Below, piece by piece: positions 32,601-47,000 of a stretch of DNA of 64,000 nucleotides. The first letter of the stretch is position 1. Each line of letters starts with the position of its first letter. Both the position numbers and the translations under genes were made by a program. The notes beneath the pieces are model-generated. The model was not told where the DNA came from, searched no databases, and was given only the letters and a program-made list of their open reading frames with translations. Origin of the DNA: Distichodus sexfasciatus (taxonomy: Eukaryota > Chordata > Actinopteri > Characiformes > Distichodontidae); NCBI GenBank assembly GCA_032718565.1, contig JAVGVS010000289.1, positions 450,768-514,767 of the forward strand, given 5' to 3'.

Positions 32601-35600
32601 GTGGACCAGTCATTCACCTTGACGCCGCTGAGCTGGCCGTCACCGTCGTATTCGTAACGGTACTGTGTGGTATTGGCATAGGGGCCGATCTTCAGCTCTC
32701 GCTTGATCACCCGGCCCATGTTGTCATACTGTACTGTCATCCAGTACATGAGCGAGCGGAAGATCTCATACTGGACCTCCTTGATGCGACCGTGAGCGTC
32801 AAAGTGCTTGCTTAGCGTCATCACGGCCGTGGTGATGATCTGGTTGATGTCGTAGTATATCACGCCGAACTTGCCGAAGTGCTCCACCTTGCCGGAGATC
32901 TCATCGTAGCGGTACAGGTCCACGGGCAGCGGCGTCTCGCTGATCACAGGCTTCATGCTGGCTATGCGGAAGCTGTTGTCGTGGTAGGTGTAGTCGAAGC
33001 GGGCGTTCACCATGCCTTCCTCTGAGAAGCGGTAGATCTGCTTGTCCACTAAGGGGCCCATTTTACGGTACCGTATGGTACAGGAGAAGCCCCCGCTCTG
33101 CAGGTTGACCATCTTGAGCACGCCAGCCGTCTCATCGTAGCCGAAGGTGACGGCGGTGCTGTCGTATAGAATCTCGGAGAGCTTGGCCAGCTTGCCGTAC
33201 TTATAGAGGACGCGGCGGCCTGTGCCCAGGAAGAAGGTGGCCTGCGGGCGACCGTCCTCGCTGAAGTCGTGGATGATGGAGGCGTTGCTCTCGGGAGGGT
33301 TGTACGTGTTTCGGATGTAGCCAATAGAGACGTGGGTAAACATGGTGTGACGAGCCACACTGGGCATTGTGACCGCTGTGATGCGATCGGACGCATCAAA
33401 TTCAAAGATGTACTGCCTCTGACTTTGCAGGAGAAGCACCATGGACTACAGCAAGAAGAGGAGACAAATATGAATTTAGTATTAATCAAATTCAGTATAA
33501 ACTCAGTTTAACATTAAACCCAAGTAAACTGGTATTAGCAGACAGAAGCTAATAATAATATTGATATACGACAGAAGAAAGCACTCAGGTACTTCCTTAT
33601 CTCTCACACACACACACACACACACACAAACACAGTCATGTTATCTTTGTGAGGCCCTTCCACTAACATCTATTACTACTAGAGCTTATATATAAAAGGT
33701 CTAATGAAATGTTTTAAATGTTCAAATGACATTTTCTAAAATTGTTTCTGTCAAATTAATATTGGAACTCTATCTAAAAAGAACCTCACAAAGCTACAAA
33801 ATATCATTTAAAGGTCAGTCACGTCCCTACAACTACGCAAAGACCTTCTAATCAAGACACACACACCAGAATTCACACTGACACAACATTCTGAAATATT
33901 GATTCCCATTTTGTCTTGTAAGACCTCCCCCTATTACAATGAAACACATCAATAAAATGCTTGTATAATACATAATAAAATGATTTCCCTTTCACAGATT
34001 TCACTATAATTAATTTGATTTGCTTCAACAAGTGATGAGCTGTTTTTGACAAATCTTATTTATTTAACTGACACTTTCATCGCCCAGCAAATTTCCTGCA
34101 TCAACTCAGCCGGCAGGTCATAATCTTGTGTTACTTCCTGTGCACAGAATGCCTGCTAATCAGCTGGCTGTGGCGTGTTGGGGATGAAGAATACCTGAAT
34201 TTGCTGAGAGAAGGGGACTGCAAGGACCAGAAAGGATCAACCCCCATACCTTAACTGTCAATACCTTAAAGTTAAGGAAGCCGTGAGGCAATAATCTCAC
34301 CTTGTCCAAGTAGCTGTAGCTCCACACCTTGCCGTCAACGAAGGAACGAGAGAGGATGCGTCCTTGCGGATCGAATTCCGTCCTCTCGCTCATGCTGCCG
34401 CGGTGCAGGCCCACCAGCTGCCCGGTGCTGGAGTAAGACACATTGACCACTGCCAGGCTGCTGCTGGGTTGCCAGATAGCCGGTCGGCCCTGTGCGTCAT
34501 ACGTGATCCTCAGTGTGAACTTCCTGTGATCGTCGTAGATCTTCTCTGTCCGTGTGTTTCTGTCAAAGTCGATGGAGAGCAGGTTGCGACCATGGGCCTG
34601 CGGGAAAGGATAGATGAGTTAAGGTCGGGAGAATTTTGCCCGAGAACAGCTGATCCGCCAAAGACCGTTTGGGAAAACTGAAGCAGAACATGCAGCCTTG
34701 CTCACCCTTAGTTTCCTTCCGAACACGGTGACCCTGCCCTTGGTTAGCTCCTTGCGCAGGCGCCACTCGATGGAATTGAGGCCGTTGTCGGTCGGAAGGG
34801 TGATGTTTCGGCGCCCGATGGTTGGGCTCACCGACCCGGCCAGAATGTGAGGCTCTGTGTGGTAGCTGATGCCCATTCCATTAGCATACATCACTCTCAT
34901 AGTGCCGTTGTTACACAGCTGGTAGCTGTTCCGTACTTGGTCTGTAGAGGGCGACAGAGTACCAGAGGACCATCACTCTACGGAGCAGCGTAACTTTTCA
35001 TTTCCAAACAAAGGCAACAAAAAGAGAAAGAAAGCCTCGTTGTGTTTTATTTCCAAGGATGACTCAGCTCAAAAACAAGGCTGTTAGTGACATGCCAAAA
35101 AAAATCACCAAACAATGCTTTTTAAGGCCTTCATTATTATTTTTTTTTTCAAAAAACACCAGAGTGCACTGCAGAACACCCAGCGTCCATAAAATAATCA
35201 CAGTCTATAAAAGAGAATCATGGTGGCAGTTGCAAATCCTCATCTGATGCAGACGGCCTATAACGCAGGCCGACAGACCGAATGCTTTTAAGACGGTGTT
35301 CTTTGATTGAGCTTTACTTCATAATAAAGAACGAGTGGAGACATTTTTAGTGGCCACTTTGTGGTAAGATGCTTATACTGCTTTCTTTCCAACTACTTAA
35401 GAAATGACAGAAGTGAAGAGAGGCACGGCAAGTACAGTGCAGAGATCTAAATGAGCCTCAGCTTCAGGTTGCAGAGCGTTTTCCATTTATACTGCTCTCC
35501 TGGGTTGCCTGCTTAATTAAACTTAGCAAACTTTCCCCTCTCCAGGCTCTGGTGGTGTGCGCTCGCAGACTGCCTGTAGGATTTGTTTCATCTGCTATGG

Positions 35601-38600
35601 GGGTCACGGAAGAAGGCCCAATCAGTCCTGAGTTTTCTCTAGCTGTCGTTCTCTCGCTAGGCATATCTCATAGCCTGTCTCCTTTTTTCCCTTTCTCGTT
35701 CTCTCGCTCACTCTAACTTCCACACACACACATACACACACACACACTCCTAAAGAGGTGAAATAAGCTCAGGGAGTGTGGGGTTTGTGGCTGAGGGAGT
35801 TGAGGAGACAGTGAGGATTTACTGGTGGCAAGGCAATGAATTTCACCCCAATCACATTCAGCATGGCACGGCTCCGGCTGGGCATGAGGGACAACACTGA
35901 GACTGCTGCGTCTGCAGCTCTGAATATTACCCCACATTTACAATCACGCTCACGCGCGGCACATGCAGCGAGATGATGTCTGCAGCTTGCTGAGTGTGTC
36001 TATTTGCTAGAAATGTTGTTAACTAAACTATAAAAAGATACTGTGAATACGCATCCTAAGAATTTTCTGTTGAGTCGTGCACATGATGCTGGTTTATGTA
36101 GCATTCTGGTTATAGGTTCAACATTCAATACGTTAGAAATGCTGTTTCATACATAACTCTGTAGCAATAATAGCAAAAACTGTATTAACAAAAATATACT
36201 TTTATATAGTCAAATCTAGTGAGTACAACTACATGCTAGAGTGCAAATAATACTTTTACAGCATGTCAGAGACTTTAGAAACATTCAACATCCTGTTGCA
36301 CTCAACACACACCTTGTACGACTGTATAGGAGGCCTCTACTGATGATAGATTGGTAATGACGGTCACATCATCATCTCTGTTAGAGCTCTCGATGTCAAT
36401 GTTAATGGATTTCTCAATCTCTCTGTGCAGACTGGTCACCATTCCGGTGGGGTAGGTCACGTTGGTGAGTCTCCCTTCGCTGTCATACCTGCAAGGTCAA
36501 CAGTTCATTAGCATGACTACACTATCACACAGAATCTGGACCACAGTTATAAACTTTTGTTCTACAAGATGAGGCTGTTTTCAGGTGCAGTTTCAAAACT
36601 ACAATGCACCCCCTGTGAGTAGGCGCACGGAACATTGCTCGTGTATTCCTAAATTCATTTCAGATCAGTTCAGTATCTCTGAATATGATGGAGATTCTCT
36701 CTCTGTCTCATTCTATTGAGGGCAATGATTAGAGTCTATGACATACTGTCACGACACCAGTGGAACAGAAAGTGAAAAAGTTTCTCCCTTTGTAGCTTTG
36801 CAGTAACACAGACAGACAGCAGGTGGAGACCATGATACATAATTTTCCTTTCTGCAGTTATTCAGGAAGATCCTCGTGCTTGTTTTAGTAGTCTTCACAG
36901 TTCCAGTGGCACATACAAATAACGTAAAGCTTTTATATTATAAACAGAATACATTCATGTAAGTGTTTAAAAATGAACACTATTAGGCTATTTTTGGGGA
37001 TAACCGATAATACCGGAATCATATCGGAATCGGCATCGGACTAATGCTTAGATTTGCCGATTTTTTCAGCCGACATTTCATGACACATTTATTGCACATC
37101 AGAAAGGTAGCGCTTATGCCAGGCATGTCCAAAGTCCGAGGTGGGATTTTACACAGCCCACACCTTCTGTTTTAAAATGTATGGCGTTATTTTGTGCCAA
37201 AATTCTGAGTACGCAGTGCAACATTTGCAAGCAAAATCTCTTGTTATTTCGTGCTCGACATGGGCAGTGCCCGGAGCTGTGTACTGCCGCACTTAATAGT
37301 AAGGTAGGTAAGGAGCTCTCATACTTTTCTACGCGGTAGTATGCATCTCAGGAACTAGCCGGGGTCGTAGCTTAAGGGCTCTCTACACACTAGGTAGTCA
37401 CACATGCTCTCTTTGACTTGGTACACCACATAGGGGGGAAAGTGACTTTTTCTTAAATTGTTGTGCACTACGCTCAAAGTGCCTGGCTCTACTTTGAAGC
37501 TTGCTTGACTTGCCGCTGTGTTACAAATGGCAGAGCAATGGTGTTAATTTTGTGCCAAATTGCAGTGAAACTTTGGCTGCAAAATCTCTTGTCCTTACGC
37601 ACTCAACTCTGTCTGCGCTACACTCGACTCTGACTTATTCCCATATCGTGCATCCCTAGAAATTTTTCCATATTCCGCCATTAGACACATGAGGGACACA
37701 CCCACACCCACTTACTCGTAAAACGAGGTCCAACCCGTTTCGTCTGCTTTGCTGGCCAACAGGCCCGTGTTGCCGCTGTAGCTGAACTGAACGATCTCCT
37801 GGTTAAGGGCTGAGACGGAGCGCAGGCTCCCGGCCGGATCCAGCCCCAGCATCACCACTTGGTTCTCGGGCAGCAGGAGCAGCCGCAGCAGCCCGGCGCC
37901 CCCTCCTGGCCCGACACCCTCCCGCCTCACCTTCATTGTGTTGTTGCAGTTGTCTACGATGGCGGCCAGCTCACCGTCGGGTCCATAGCTGAAGTTGTAG
38001 AGGGGCATGCCGCTAACCAGGCTAATGGTCTGCAGGTGAAGTCCCTCCTCACTAAACACATACAGCTCCTGTTCCCGGGGTGACGCCACCTCTTGGCGGC
38101 CCATGGGGTCAGGGGCTGGCCGGTTGGGGCGCACAGCGCGGATGCGGATATTGCTGAGATCGGCGACGAACAGTGTACCATCAGGAGAAACGGCCAGTGA
38201 GGCGGGAGAGTTGAGGCTGGCGTCGGTGGCGTAGCCATCATCGCCAGCAAAGCAGTTGCAGTTGACATCGTTCTTGCAGTCACACTCGGACGCGGCACCG
38301 GCTAGCAGCGAGATTTCGCCGTTGGTGCTGACCTGCCTCACGCGGTTGATTTTCTTCTCGTCCGTCTCGGCAATGTACAAGATGCCGGAGTGTGAAATGG
38401 CGATGGCTGTGGCGCTCTCCAGCGCCGCGTGGATGGCCAGCTTGCTGAGCGAGTAGTCGATGCCGGGCACCTGGCAGTGCATGGGCCGTCCAGCAATGAT
38501 GCTAACCTGGTGGTTCTCGGTGATGCGCAGTATGATGTTGTTCTCCAGCACATACAACGAGTTGTCCATGGGGTTCACGGCCAAATCGGTAGGCCACTCC

Positions 38601-41600
38601 AAACGCACCTATAAGAGTAAAGCTTTCTTGTGATCTTGTTTCTTGTTACGGTCTCAAATATCCTAACATTTTTAAGAACCATTGTGAAGAATGTTATAAA
38701 CTTTCATTATGAATATATTTGTTTTGTATGCTTGTAAAGACTAGGGGTGTAACCATACACCAAGCTACATCGGGGCAGTTGGTAATGTAACGATTAGGGC
38801 GTTCGCCCCGTGATCGGGAGGGTCGCCGGTTCGAATCCTGGACCGGTAATGGTACTACTGAGGTACAAGGTACCATCCCCAAGCACTGCTCCCTGGGCTC
38901 TGCACGTCAGCTGCCCACCGCTCCTTCATGGATGGGTCAAATGCAGTGGTCACATTTGATTGTGGTGCACTGTGTGCTGTAATGTGGTGTGTTCACAATG
39001 ACAAAATAATCGCTTACTTTCAAATCAATATATTAATTTAATGGTTGAAATGAAAACGTGCCATATCAATTGCCGACTCCTGAACGGAATCAAATCGAAA
39101 ACATGTATTGTAGCATACTTTGTGATATTGGGAGACACCAGCTTGTTGTCTTGTCTGCTGAACTGTTCATGATTGTGATACAAAATTGATTTACACCTCC
39201 TGCAACAACAGATTTATATATTATTTTTATCTTTACATTAATATAATTTTCTGTCTATTCCACATTTTCTAAATGAAATTAAAGGTGTTGCTCAGGGATT
39301 TAATGGTGGTAGAGTCTGATGTAAGACAGAGCCAGACACATAACCTTCTGATTAATAAATAACTATCCTACATTTAGTCTCCAGTCTTAGGTTATTTTGA
39401 CAGAACTCTACTGTATGCCTTGTTTGATGGTAGTACTGGAGGTAGGATAGAGCCTGACTCAAATCCTCAACCTTTTGATCCCTAACTAAGTTTCCTACAG
39501 TATCTCCAGACCACCACCACCATAGCACTTCAGAGTGTGAAAACGTCAACAGCTCGACAGACAGAACATTTTCAGGAGTTGAGCATTGCTGAGGGGTCTG
39601 AATCTGAATCTCTGGTTTGCAGAGAGGCTCACACTGTAAATATGTGACGCTCAACGGCTTCTGATCTCACCTGACTGACGTCCATGCTGGTGTCGCAGCT
39701 GAGTGGCCTCACAGCGGTGAGGTCATTTGCACCCAGCAAAGTGGAGATGATTCCATTCTGGTCCACTTTACGGATCATGGTGGCGTCTACGAAGTACATC
39801 AGCCCGTTTTTGTCTACTGCAATACCTGAGAAATAAAGAGAGGAAGAAAGAGGATTCTTTTGAAACTTTCGTTCAGTTGAGTGGTGGGAGTGAAGAGTCA
39901 GTGGTTTTCAATGTTAAAATCTTTCTCTCCTATTTCCACTATGGTAAACAACACACACCCATCAACCGTCAACTTAATCTCACAGCATCGGCCCGCACCA
40001 GGCTAATAGATGAAGCGAACCAGAATAGCTTTCACAGACAGCGAGATGTAAACAAATTGATTGACCTGCCGACTGACGCACGGAAGAGAAAGCTGCTTTT
40101 CTGTAGTGGAGTGTCTGAACCGAGAAGCAGGCAGACAGAAACTGAGACAGTGAGAGAGAGAGAGAGAGAGAAGCCACAGGCTACACCAGAGAGCTCCTCT
40201 GATGCCCTACTACACCCAGCCATGTGGGAGTTAGCGATCAGGCCTCTGTAGTCTGCTATCCTCTCTATTCTCACCACCAGCCTCAGTTCCATGTCAGAGA
40301 CAGAAAATGTGACAAAGTGATGTTTCTGACAGTTTGGTGTCGAGTTTTTTTTTGTAATTCATGTCAAGACTTTACTGGAACTCTGTTTATTTATAAAATC
40401 AGAAATTCACGTCTACACTTTCCAACTAGTCTTTTTTCACTCAAGGCCTTGATGGACAGTTTTTTATTTTCAGCACGTACTAACTTCAAACTAACAGGTT
40501 TATAGCAAACCATCATTTCACTACTTTTGTAAACAAATGATTGCAAAGGAAAAAAGGCACGAAATGTTTTTAATGTAGCAGAACAATCAAAACACATGCC
40601 GAAGTTGATCTGTCTGCGCTTAAAGTCGGTAAATTCATCCATTTTCCAGATGCTAGAACTTCACTCGACACTTTACCGCACGTCTCCTGGGTGTGCTTGC
40701 ATATTAACTCATCACAAAGCGTGCGAGAGGGAAAGCATAAGGTGTCTTTGACTGAGGTTGGAGAGTTTGAGCCCCACCAGTGTCTAGAAATTAATTAATA
40801 GCTTAAGGTTGAATGTTCTCTTTGATTGTGGAAAGCAGCTGGAGGATACGCTTCCTTTTATCCATGTGGGGTGTCACTGCTACAAAGCAGAGAGATGTAA
40901 AGACGGCCAGGAGAAATGCATTATCACCTCCGCCAACCTGCTGCAGTGCTCCATATGTGTGAGAGAGAGCTGTGAACCTTAAGCACGCACCAACTAATGA
41001 GTGAGATCATAGTTTTTGATAGCCGTGCCTGTAACCACAGGGTTTGTCTTTTCTCTTTTTTTTTTTTTACCTTTCGGGCTCATGAGAGTGGCCTCAACAG
41101 CCTTCCCTCCATCCCCACAACGCTCGTCGAAGGGCAGGCACTGCTCCCCCGTTCCCGCCACCACCTCCGCGTTGTCAGCCAGCAGTCGGCCGCCGGTAAG
41201 AGAACGCACGCGGTAGATCCTGCGCGAGTTGGTGTCGGAGATGAACAGAGCCCCTGTGACCGGGTCGACGGCCAGGAAGTACTTATGCGTTGGGTTGTTG
41301 CTGCAAGAAACAATGGGAAGACAGAATTAACATAACTCAAGTTTAAGTTCAAACAGATCAAGAAGCTGTAACTTGAAATACTCAAAGAATATTTGAGTTG
41401 AGGTGTTAATGGGCGGCTGAAACGCTCCCTGGAGAAACTTGAGTAACATGATAACTGTTGGTCAGGGAGGTCACTATGGCTAATACTAGCGATTGTTACA
41501 GTCGCACATTGCTCTTACGCTGTGGACATGAAAAGGGGTGATTTGGCGACATTGCAAAACAGAGGGAGGGCAAGTTTATAGCATGAGGCGAAGCAAAGAC

Positions 41601-44014
41601 ACAAGCCAGAGAAAGCTTTGATCATGTCAAGCTAAAATTAAACATCTGTACAGTATGTGTACCGTTATTCCAAGCACATATCGTAGCACCACATCAGTGC
41701 TTCAGTATTATAGTAGAAAGCCTCCAGCCTACACACATGCACACACACATAGAGGATCAGACGCAAGGGTACATTAACGACAGCATTCAATATGGGGAAT
41801 CATTATGAATGCTTGCTGAGCTTAGGGCTAGTAATGAGTGTACACCGATCAGCCATAACATCATGACAATATTAAGTAGGTCTACAGCTACGCAGCCTCA
41901 TAAGCAACAAACTGCGATGTGCCATGTTTCACTCCTTTCTATCAGTGTTAAATGTTAAATCCTTTGATGTTTTCAGCACTTTGATCTACAGTAGCTCTTT
42001 TACTGGATGTGACGACACATCCCGCTCATCAGTTTTCTTTTTTGGACCACTTTTTTGTGGGTCCTGACCACTGCAGACCAGGATCATTCCTGCAGTTGCT
42101 CTCACCCAGATCACTGGTCATCACGTTGTTGTTTGGCCCTTGTCAAATCCTTAAGCTTAGCGAGTTCACCCTGTGATCGGAATGGTGCCTGTTCAAGTAC
42201 CTTGGTACCTTTTCCGGACTGGTAATTACATTACATTAATGTAATACATCACATTACGTCACACACATCACATTACACTTGGCAGACGCTTTTATCCAAA
42301 GCGACTTACAATTGGGATAAACATTCAAGCTTGGGACTGTGGAAGAACTAACGGTGGTACTAAGTGCTACGTTGATGAAAGTGCAGGATGATGAAAGTAT
42401 GGACCGGGGTAATATAGGATGGGCAGTGATCTAATCGAGGAGGTGCTCATGATCAAGGTATTGTCCCCGGATCATGGCAGGGTCAACTGCAGGGGTCACA
42501 TTTCATTGTGGTGCACTGTGTGTTGTGCTGTGTTCACAATGTCAAATCATCACTCACTCTTAATTTTGTATGCTTCCAACACAACAACTTGACATGCTGT
42601 CAAATGTATTCCACTTAGTGTTATTGTTACAAGGTAACCAATGATATTCATTTGACCTGTCAATCTTATGGCTGATTTGTGTACATTAACAACAACTTTA
42701 TGTAATTATTAACAATATGCTGTAAATGACTGTGGTGACTGGTAAACTCAATATTTGCTCAAGAAAGTAACCAAAGAATATAAAAGGGATGGTTTGTAGA
42801 CAGAGTTGTCTCTACTATTTTCTTTTTTTATATACCATTGCTCTTTAATAAAACTAAAATATTTCTTATCTGATTACCCAAGTAAATGAAGGAATAATTG
42901 GCAGAACTTCAACAAATAAAGAGCTGTTGTTATCATTGAGACCTTAAGCTGCTATTGGGGAATCAGATATAAAAAGTGAAAACTCACCTGTGTCGAAAAT
43001 CCTTATTTCTGTTGAGAAACAAAAACAAGCAACAAGTCACAATATAGTACATTTCAGAAAGTGAAGTCTATGTGAACCAACTGTAAAAAGTGTACAAGAT
43101 ATCAGTATTCTTTTGCTATACCTCAGCTCCAGCACACGTGTGGTGTTGAGGGATGGATACACCCTGCGCACAAAGTTCAGGTCTCCAACGTAGAGGCTGC
43201 CATCGATGCCTGCTGCCAGAGCTACCGGGGCCAGCAGCTTGTTCCCATCCGCCAGGCCATCGCAACTCGGGCACGAGATACTCCGCCTACGCCCGTTCCC
43301 CATAACGCTAGTGATAACTGGGGGCTGCTGGGATATAAAAATGTTCTCCCCACTGCCTTTATGGAGAATGCCTGGCACGCAATGGACAACAGAGGCCATA
43401 AACTTTCAAACGTAAAAACAGGAAAAGCCACTTTCAAAAAGTCTCTCTCAGTAAAAACACTTTATGAGCCTCATTTATAAGCTTTGTGTTTTCCACAGCT
43501 ACGGCCACATTGTGGGAACTACTGCATTCCAATATTGATTGGCTGGACACAACACTCCACAAAAAAGTCCAGGCTTCACGTTATGTCTACTTGATATAGT
43601 GCTGAACTTGGCCAAGGTAAGTGGGGTAATCCTGCACTGCTACTTGTAAGCTTTTCTAACAGAAGCAGTGTTTGGCAAATCTGAATTTACATTTATTGTG
43701 ACTGAAATAAAAAATCTAAATGTTTACTGGGATGATTTATAGCTTTCTATTCAAGTATGAGATATCTGCGAAGAAACATTTTTGCAGCATTACAGTGGGA
43801 TTGAAATGATTTCTTGTATACTCCTAATGTTGTGTGTGTTTCCTACCACTGCGCAGGTTGAGGATGTGATGTTTGTCCAAAGACCATCCACCAAGGTTGG
43901 AGGGCTCCAGTTCGTATCCCTGCAGAACAGCCGTCCTTTTCTCCCACAACACCAGACTTGGACATGTCTCATACTCATAACCCACAGAGACTGCAGAGGG
44001 AGAGAGAGAGAGAA

Positions 44015-44058
<44 letters not shown>

Positions 44059-47000
44059 GAATTAAAGGAGAGAAACAGAAAATAAGGAAGAAAATAAGGA
44101 GCTATTGTGTAGAGATGAATGAGTGCAAAAAAGGGCACTTTGTGAATTCCAGAGACAGGGACAGGGACGGTGTGAAGACATATTTGTGTGTTTGTGAAAT
44201 CCATCCACAAGTTGCAAAGGTCTAGTAAATGTCAAGAGCCAAAATAAGCACACTCAGAGAAGCTCAGGTCTGTGATTGACAACAGGAGATTGCAGAAGTG
44301 ACCCTAGAAACCTCAGCGCGACGCCTTTCATAAAGCCCTTACAGTCCAGAGCGCAGAGGGACGCAAAGGCGCCAGACGAGCCTGTTCTTAAAGCTTGGAG
44401 CAGGGTGCCTTCTCACCTTCTCAGACAACCTCAGGGACATGTGAACACAATCTTTTCTAACACTCTGCAATTGGACGTGACTTGCACTCTCCCCTCTCTG
44501 CACAGACCTGAGCGATCTGCAGCGCTGTAACAGGGTCATGGCCAAGCTCCTGTCTTTTATGGCCCAACTGGACATTAGACACTGGATCAGGCCATGGACA
44601 CTCAAACAAATTGGTACAAATTCAAAAGAATTGGACTTTTGGATTGATTAGGTTTTCCACAATAAATAGTGCAGTAATACTTTTTGCTTATGCAACTAAT
44701 AAGTAGGAATTGCTACACAGATTATAGATGTTTACTGAATGAATGTTACATGTATTTGAAGCTTTCATGGACAAAGAGGTTTGTGGAGTAATTGTGGTGA
44801 TACCTAAACCGCCACAAATGTTGAGCTCCACCTGGACTCTCTGCCACAGAACACTCACCACACATTAGCTAAAACGGTGAAGGGTCAGAAGAGAATTAGA
44901 GATGGTAGATTATTAGGGGGCAAGATTTGACGGGACCTAAATGGTCAAATTTACCTAGAACATCAGGGTTTCACACATGCTCCTTTAAAGGATCTTTTAG
45001 GTGCCCTCTCAGGTGCTTTTAGTGCCCAGGGATCTTTTGGCATTTGATAAACGGTGCAATTTTTACAGCAGTGTCCCCATCACTGCACTGCGGTATGGGC
45101 ACTCAAACAGACATCATCTCCAGCAGCAACCAGTTTTCCTTGTTGGTCTCCATTCCAAGTACAAAGGACAAAATCTGTAAATCTTCAGATGAATTATCTA
45201 GCCTGAACAGATGATGATGGTATGGCTGCTTTGCTTGGCTGCTTAGCTTCCCTCAGCTGATCATCGGTAAGATCAATGGCCATCTCTCACCAATATCCTC
45301 TTAAATTATTTTCATTAATTTCCCCTTAAGATTCTTAAGTTAATAAGAAAAAAGTCTATGTTAAGTTTATGATATATTCTAAAATGTTTACAAATTGATT
45401 CTTATAATGGTGAATGGCCCAGTGCTTTGTACCATGTAGCATGTACCAGCTGTCCTAAGTTAGAATAAGTAAATGCCCTGCAGGGAGAACACACAAATAG
45501 ACATGTAAAGTTGACAGAAAATCCCTAAATATAATTAAAAGACGGTCAAGCACCACACTCAAAACTTATACAATAAAAATATTTACAGTTACTACTAGCA
45601 TTGTAACGTTTTTTCTTGTTTGTGATGCAACACGTCCTACACAATTAATACTTTGTGGTGACCTAGTGTTTGGATACTCATCTTACAGCCCAAGAGGTCG
45701 TAGGTTGAAATCATGATCTATTTTACAGCTAGAAGTACAACTATTGGGTAAGGATGTAGGTTTTTCTGGGTTTGTATATGCGTGCACATTCAATTTGTTA
45801 TGCTTGGGCAGTGGCACTGCGGTAAAGCTGGTTTATTGTTTGACATTCACGCTAATTCATACATATTGATATGACAATGAGCAGAACAAGCAACGTAATG
45901 CACTATAACCCCAAAAGCAAATCACACGATTACGCTGTTTCATTTCCTTAACAACACCAGCTCTCGCTCGCAGTCTATGTTCCTGATGGTTTTAGCACTG
46001 CAGGATTAGCGACAAAATACAATTAGTTATTTAATAATTAATCAATTAATTAATTAATAATTTTGAGATGTTATATTAATAATAAATAATTTAGCATATA
46101 CATATGGGTGTGTAATTATTACATTGGTTTAGTTAGGAAAACGGTATTTAAGTCAAGTGTTTCCTTAAGCGCAACAGAATAATCTCAGTCTCCTCTTCAC
46201 AGAGAAATACACAACTTATTAATTAAAAACTGGTATCGGATTAGTACTCTGGATCGGCCGAAACCCAAAGCCAAAGTGTTAGTATTGGAACTGGTGGATT
46301 GCTACTATTGCGCCCCGAGCAAGACCCTTAACCGAAAGCTGCTCTATGGAAACAGCCTCTGCAATAAGCAACTGAAAGTTGCTTTCGCTATAACAGTGCT
46401 GCTGAATGCTGTTAAGATAAATGTTAAGCCAAAAAACATGAAGCCAAAGTTTGGCCCAGGTTGGTGTGCTTGAGGGTGTGGAGTGACTTTCCTCGTGTTT
46501 GCACACATGCCGCACCACTGAGGGAGTGCAGCCCTCAGCAACTTTCCCCAGCATTAGCATCAGTAGGAAGAGCAAAGTTAGCTACCTGGAACCGCTCTCC
46601 AGAGCCAGCGCTGACAGGGGCTGTGAGGCAGAACGCTCGCTAATGCCGCGCGCCGTCCCTGGGTCCCGTGCTCACATGGCCGAGTGCTAATCCCACCTGA
46701 CATGCAATAAAGTCTCGCCGCGATCCCAGATGGGCGGACCTATATTACATGGACTGCAAAGTGCTTTTAAGCACGCTCTTTTAACTGATCTGCACTCTGT
46801 CAGATTAGCTACTTAGCACTTTATTGTCTCCGATAAAGCGAACGCAGCCTTGCGGCACGGGAACGGGGCGAGTCTGTTTAAAGGGAATCAGATTGCTTCA
46901 TAATTTCTCTTTATAGAGAGATTCAAGGTTAGTGTCGTGCTGGTGCATAGGAGGAGGGAACAGGAGGTACAAGTGCTCAACACATGGTGGATTAATGCAA

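Noticed and set aside
33049..33489. Long overlapping frames on both strands in the YD exon
   Set aside because: Shadow frames created by the high GC at third codon positions of the true tenm3 frame; Ser/Pro/Arg-rich with no domain.
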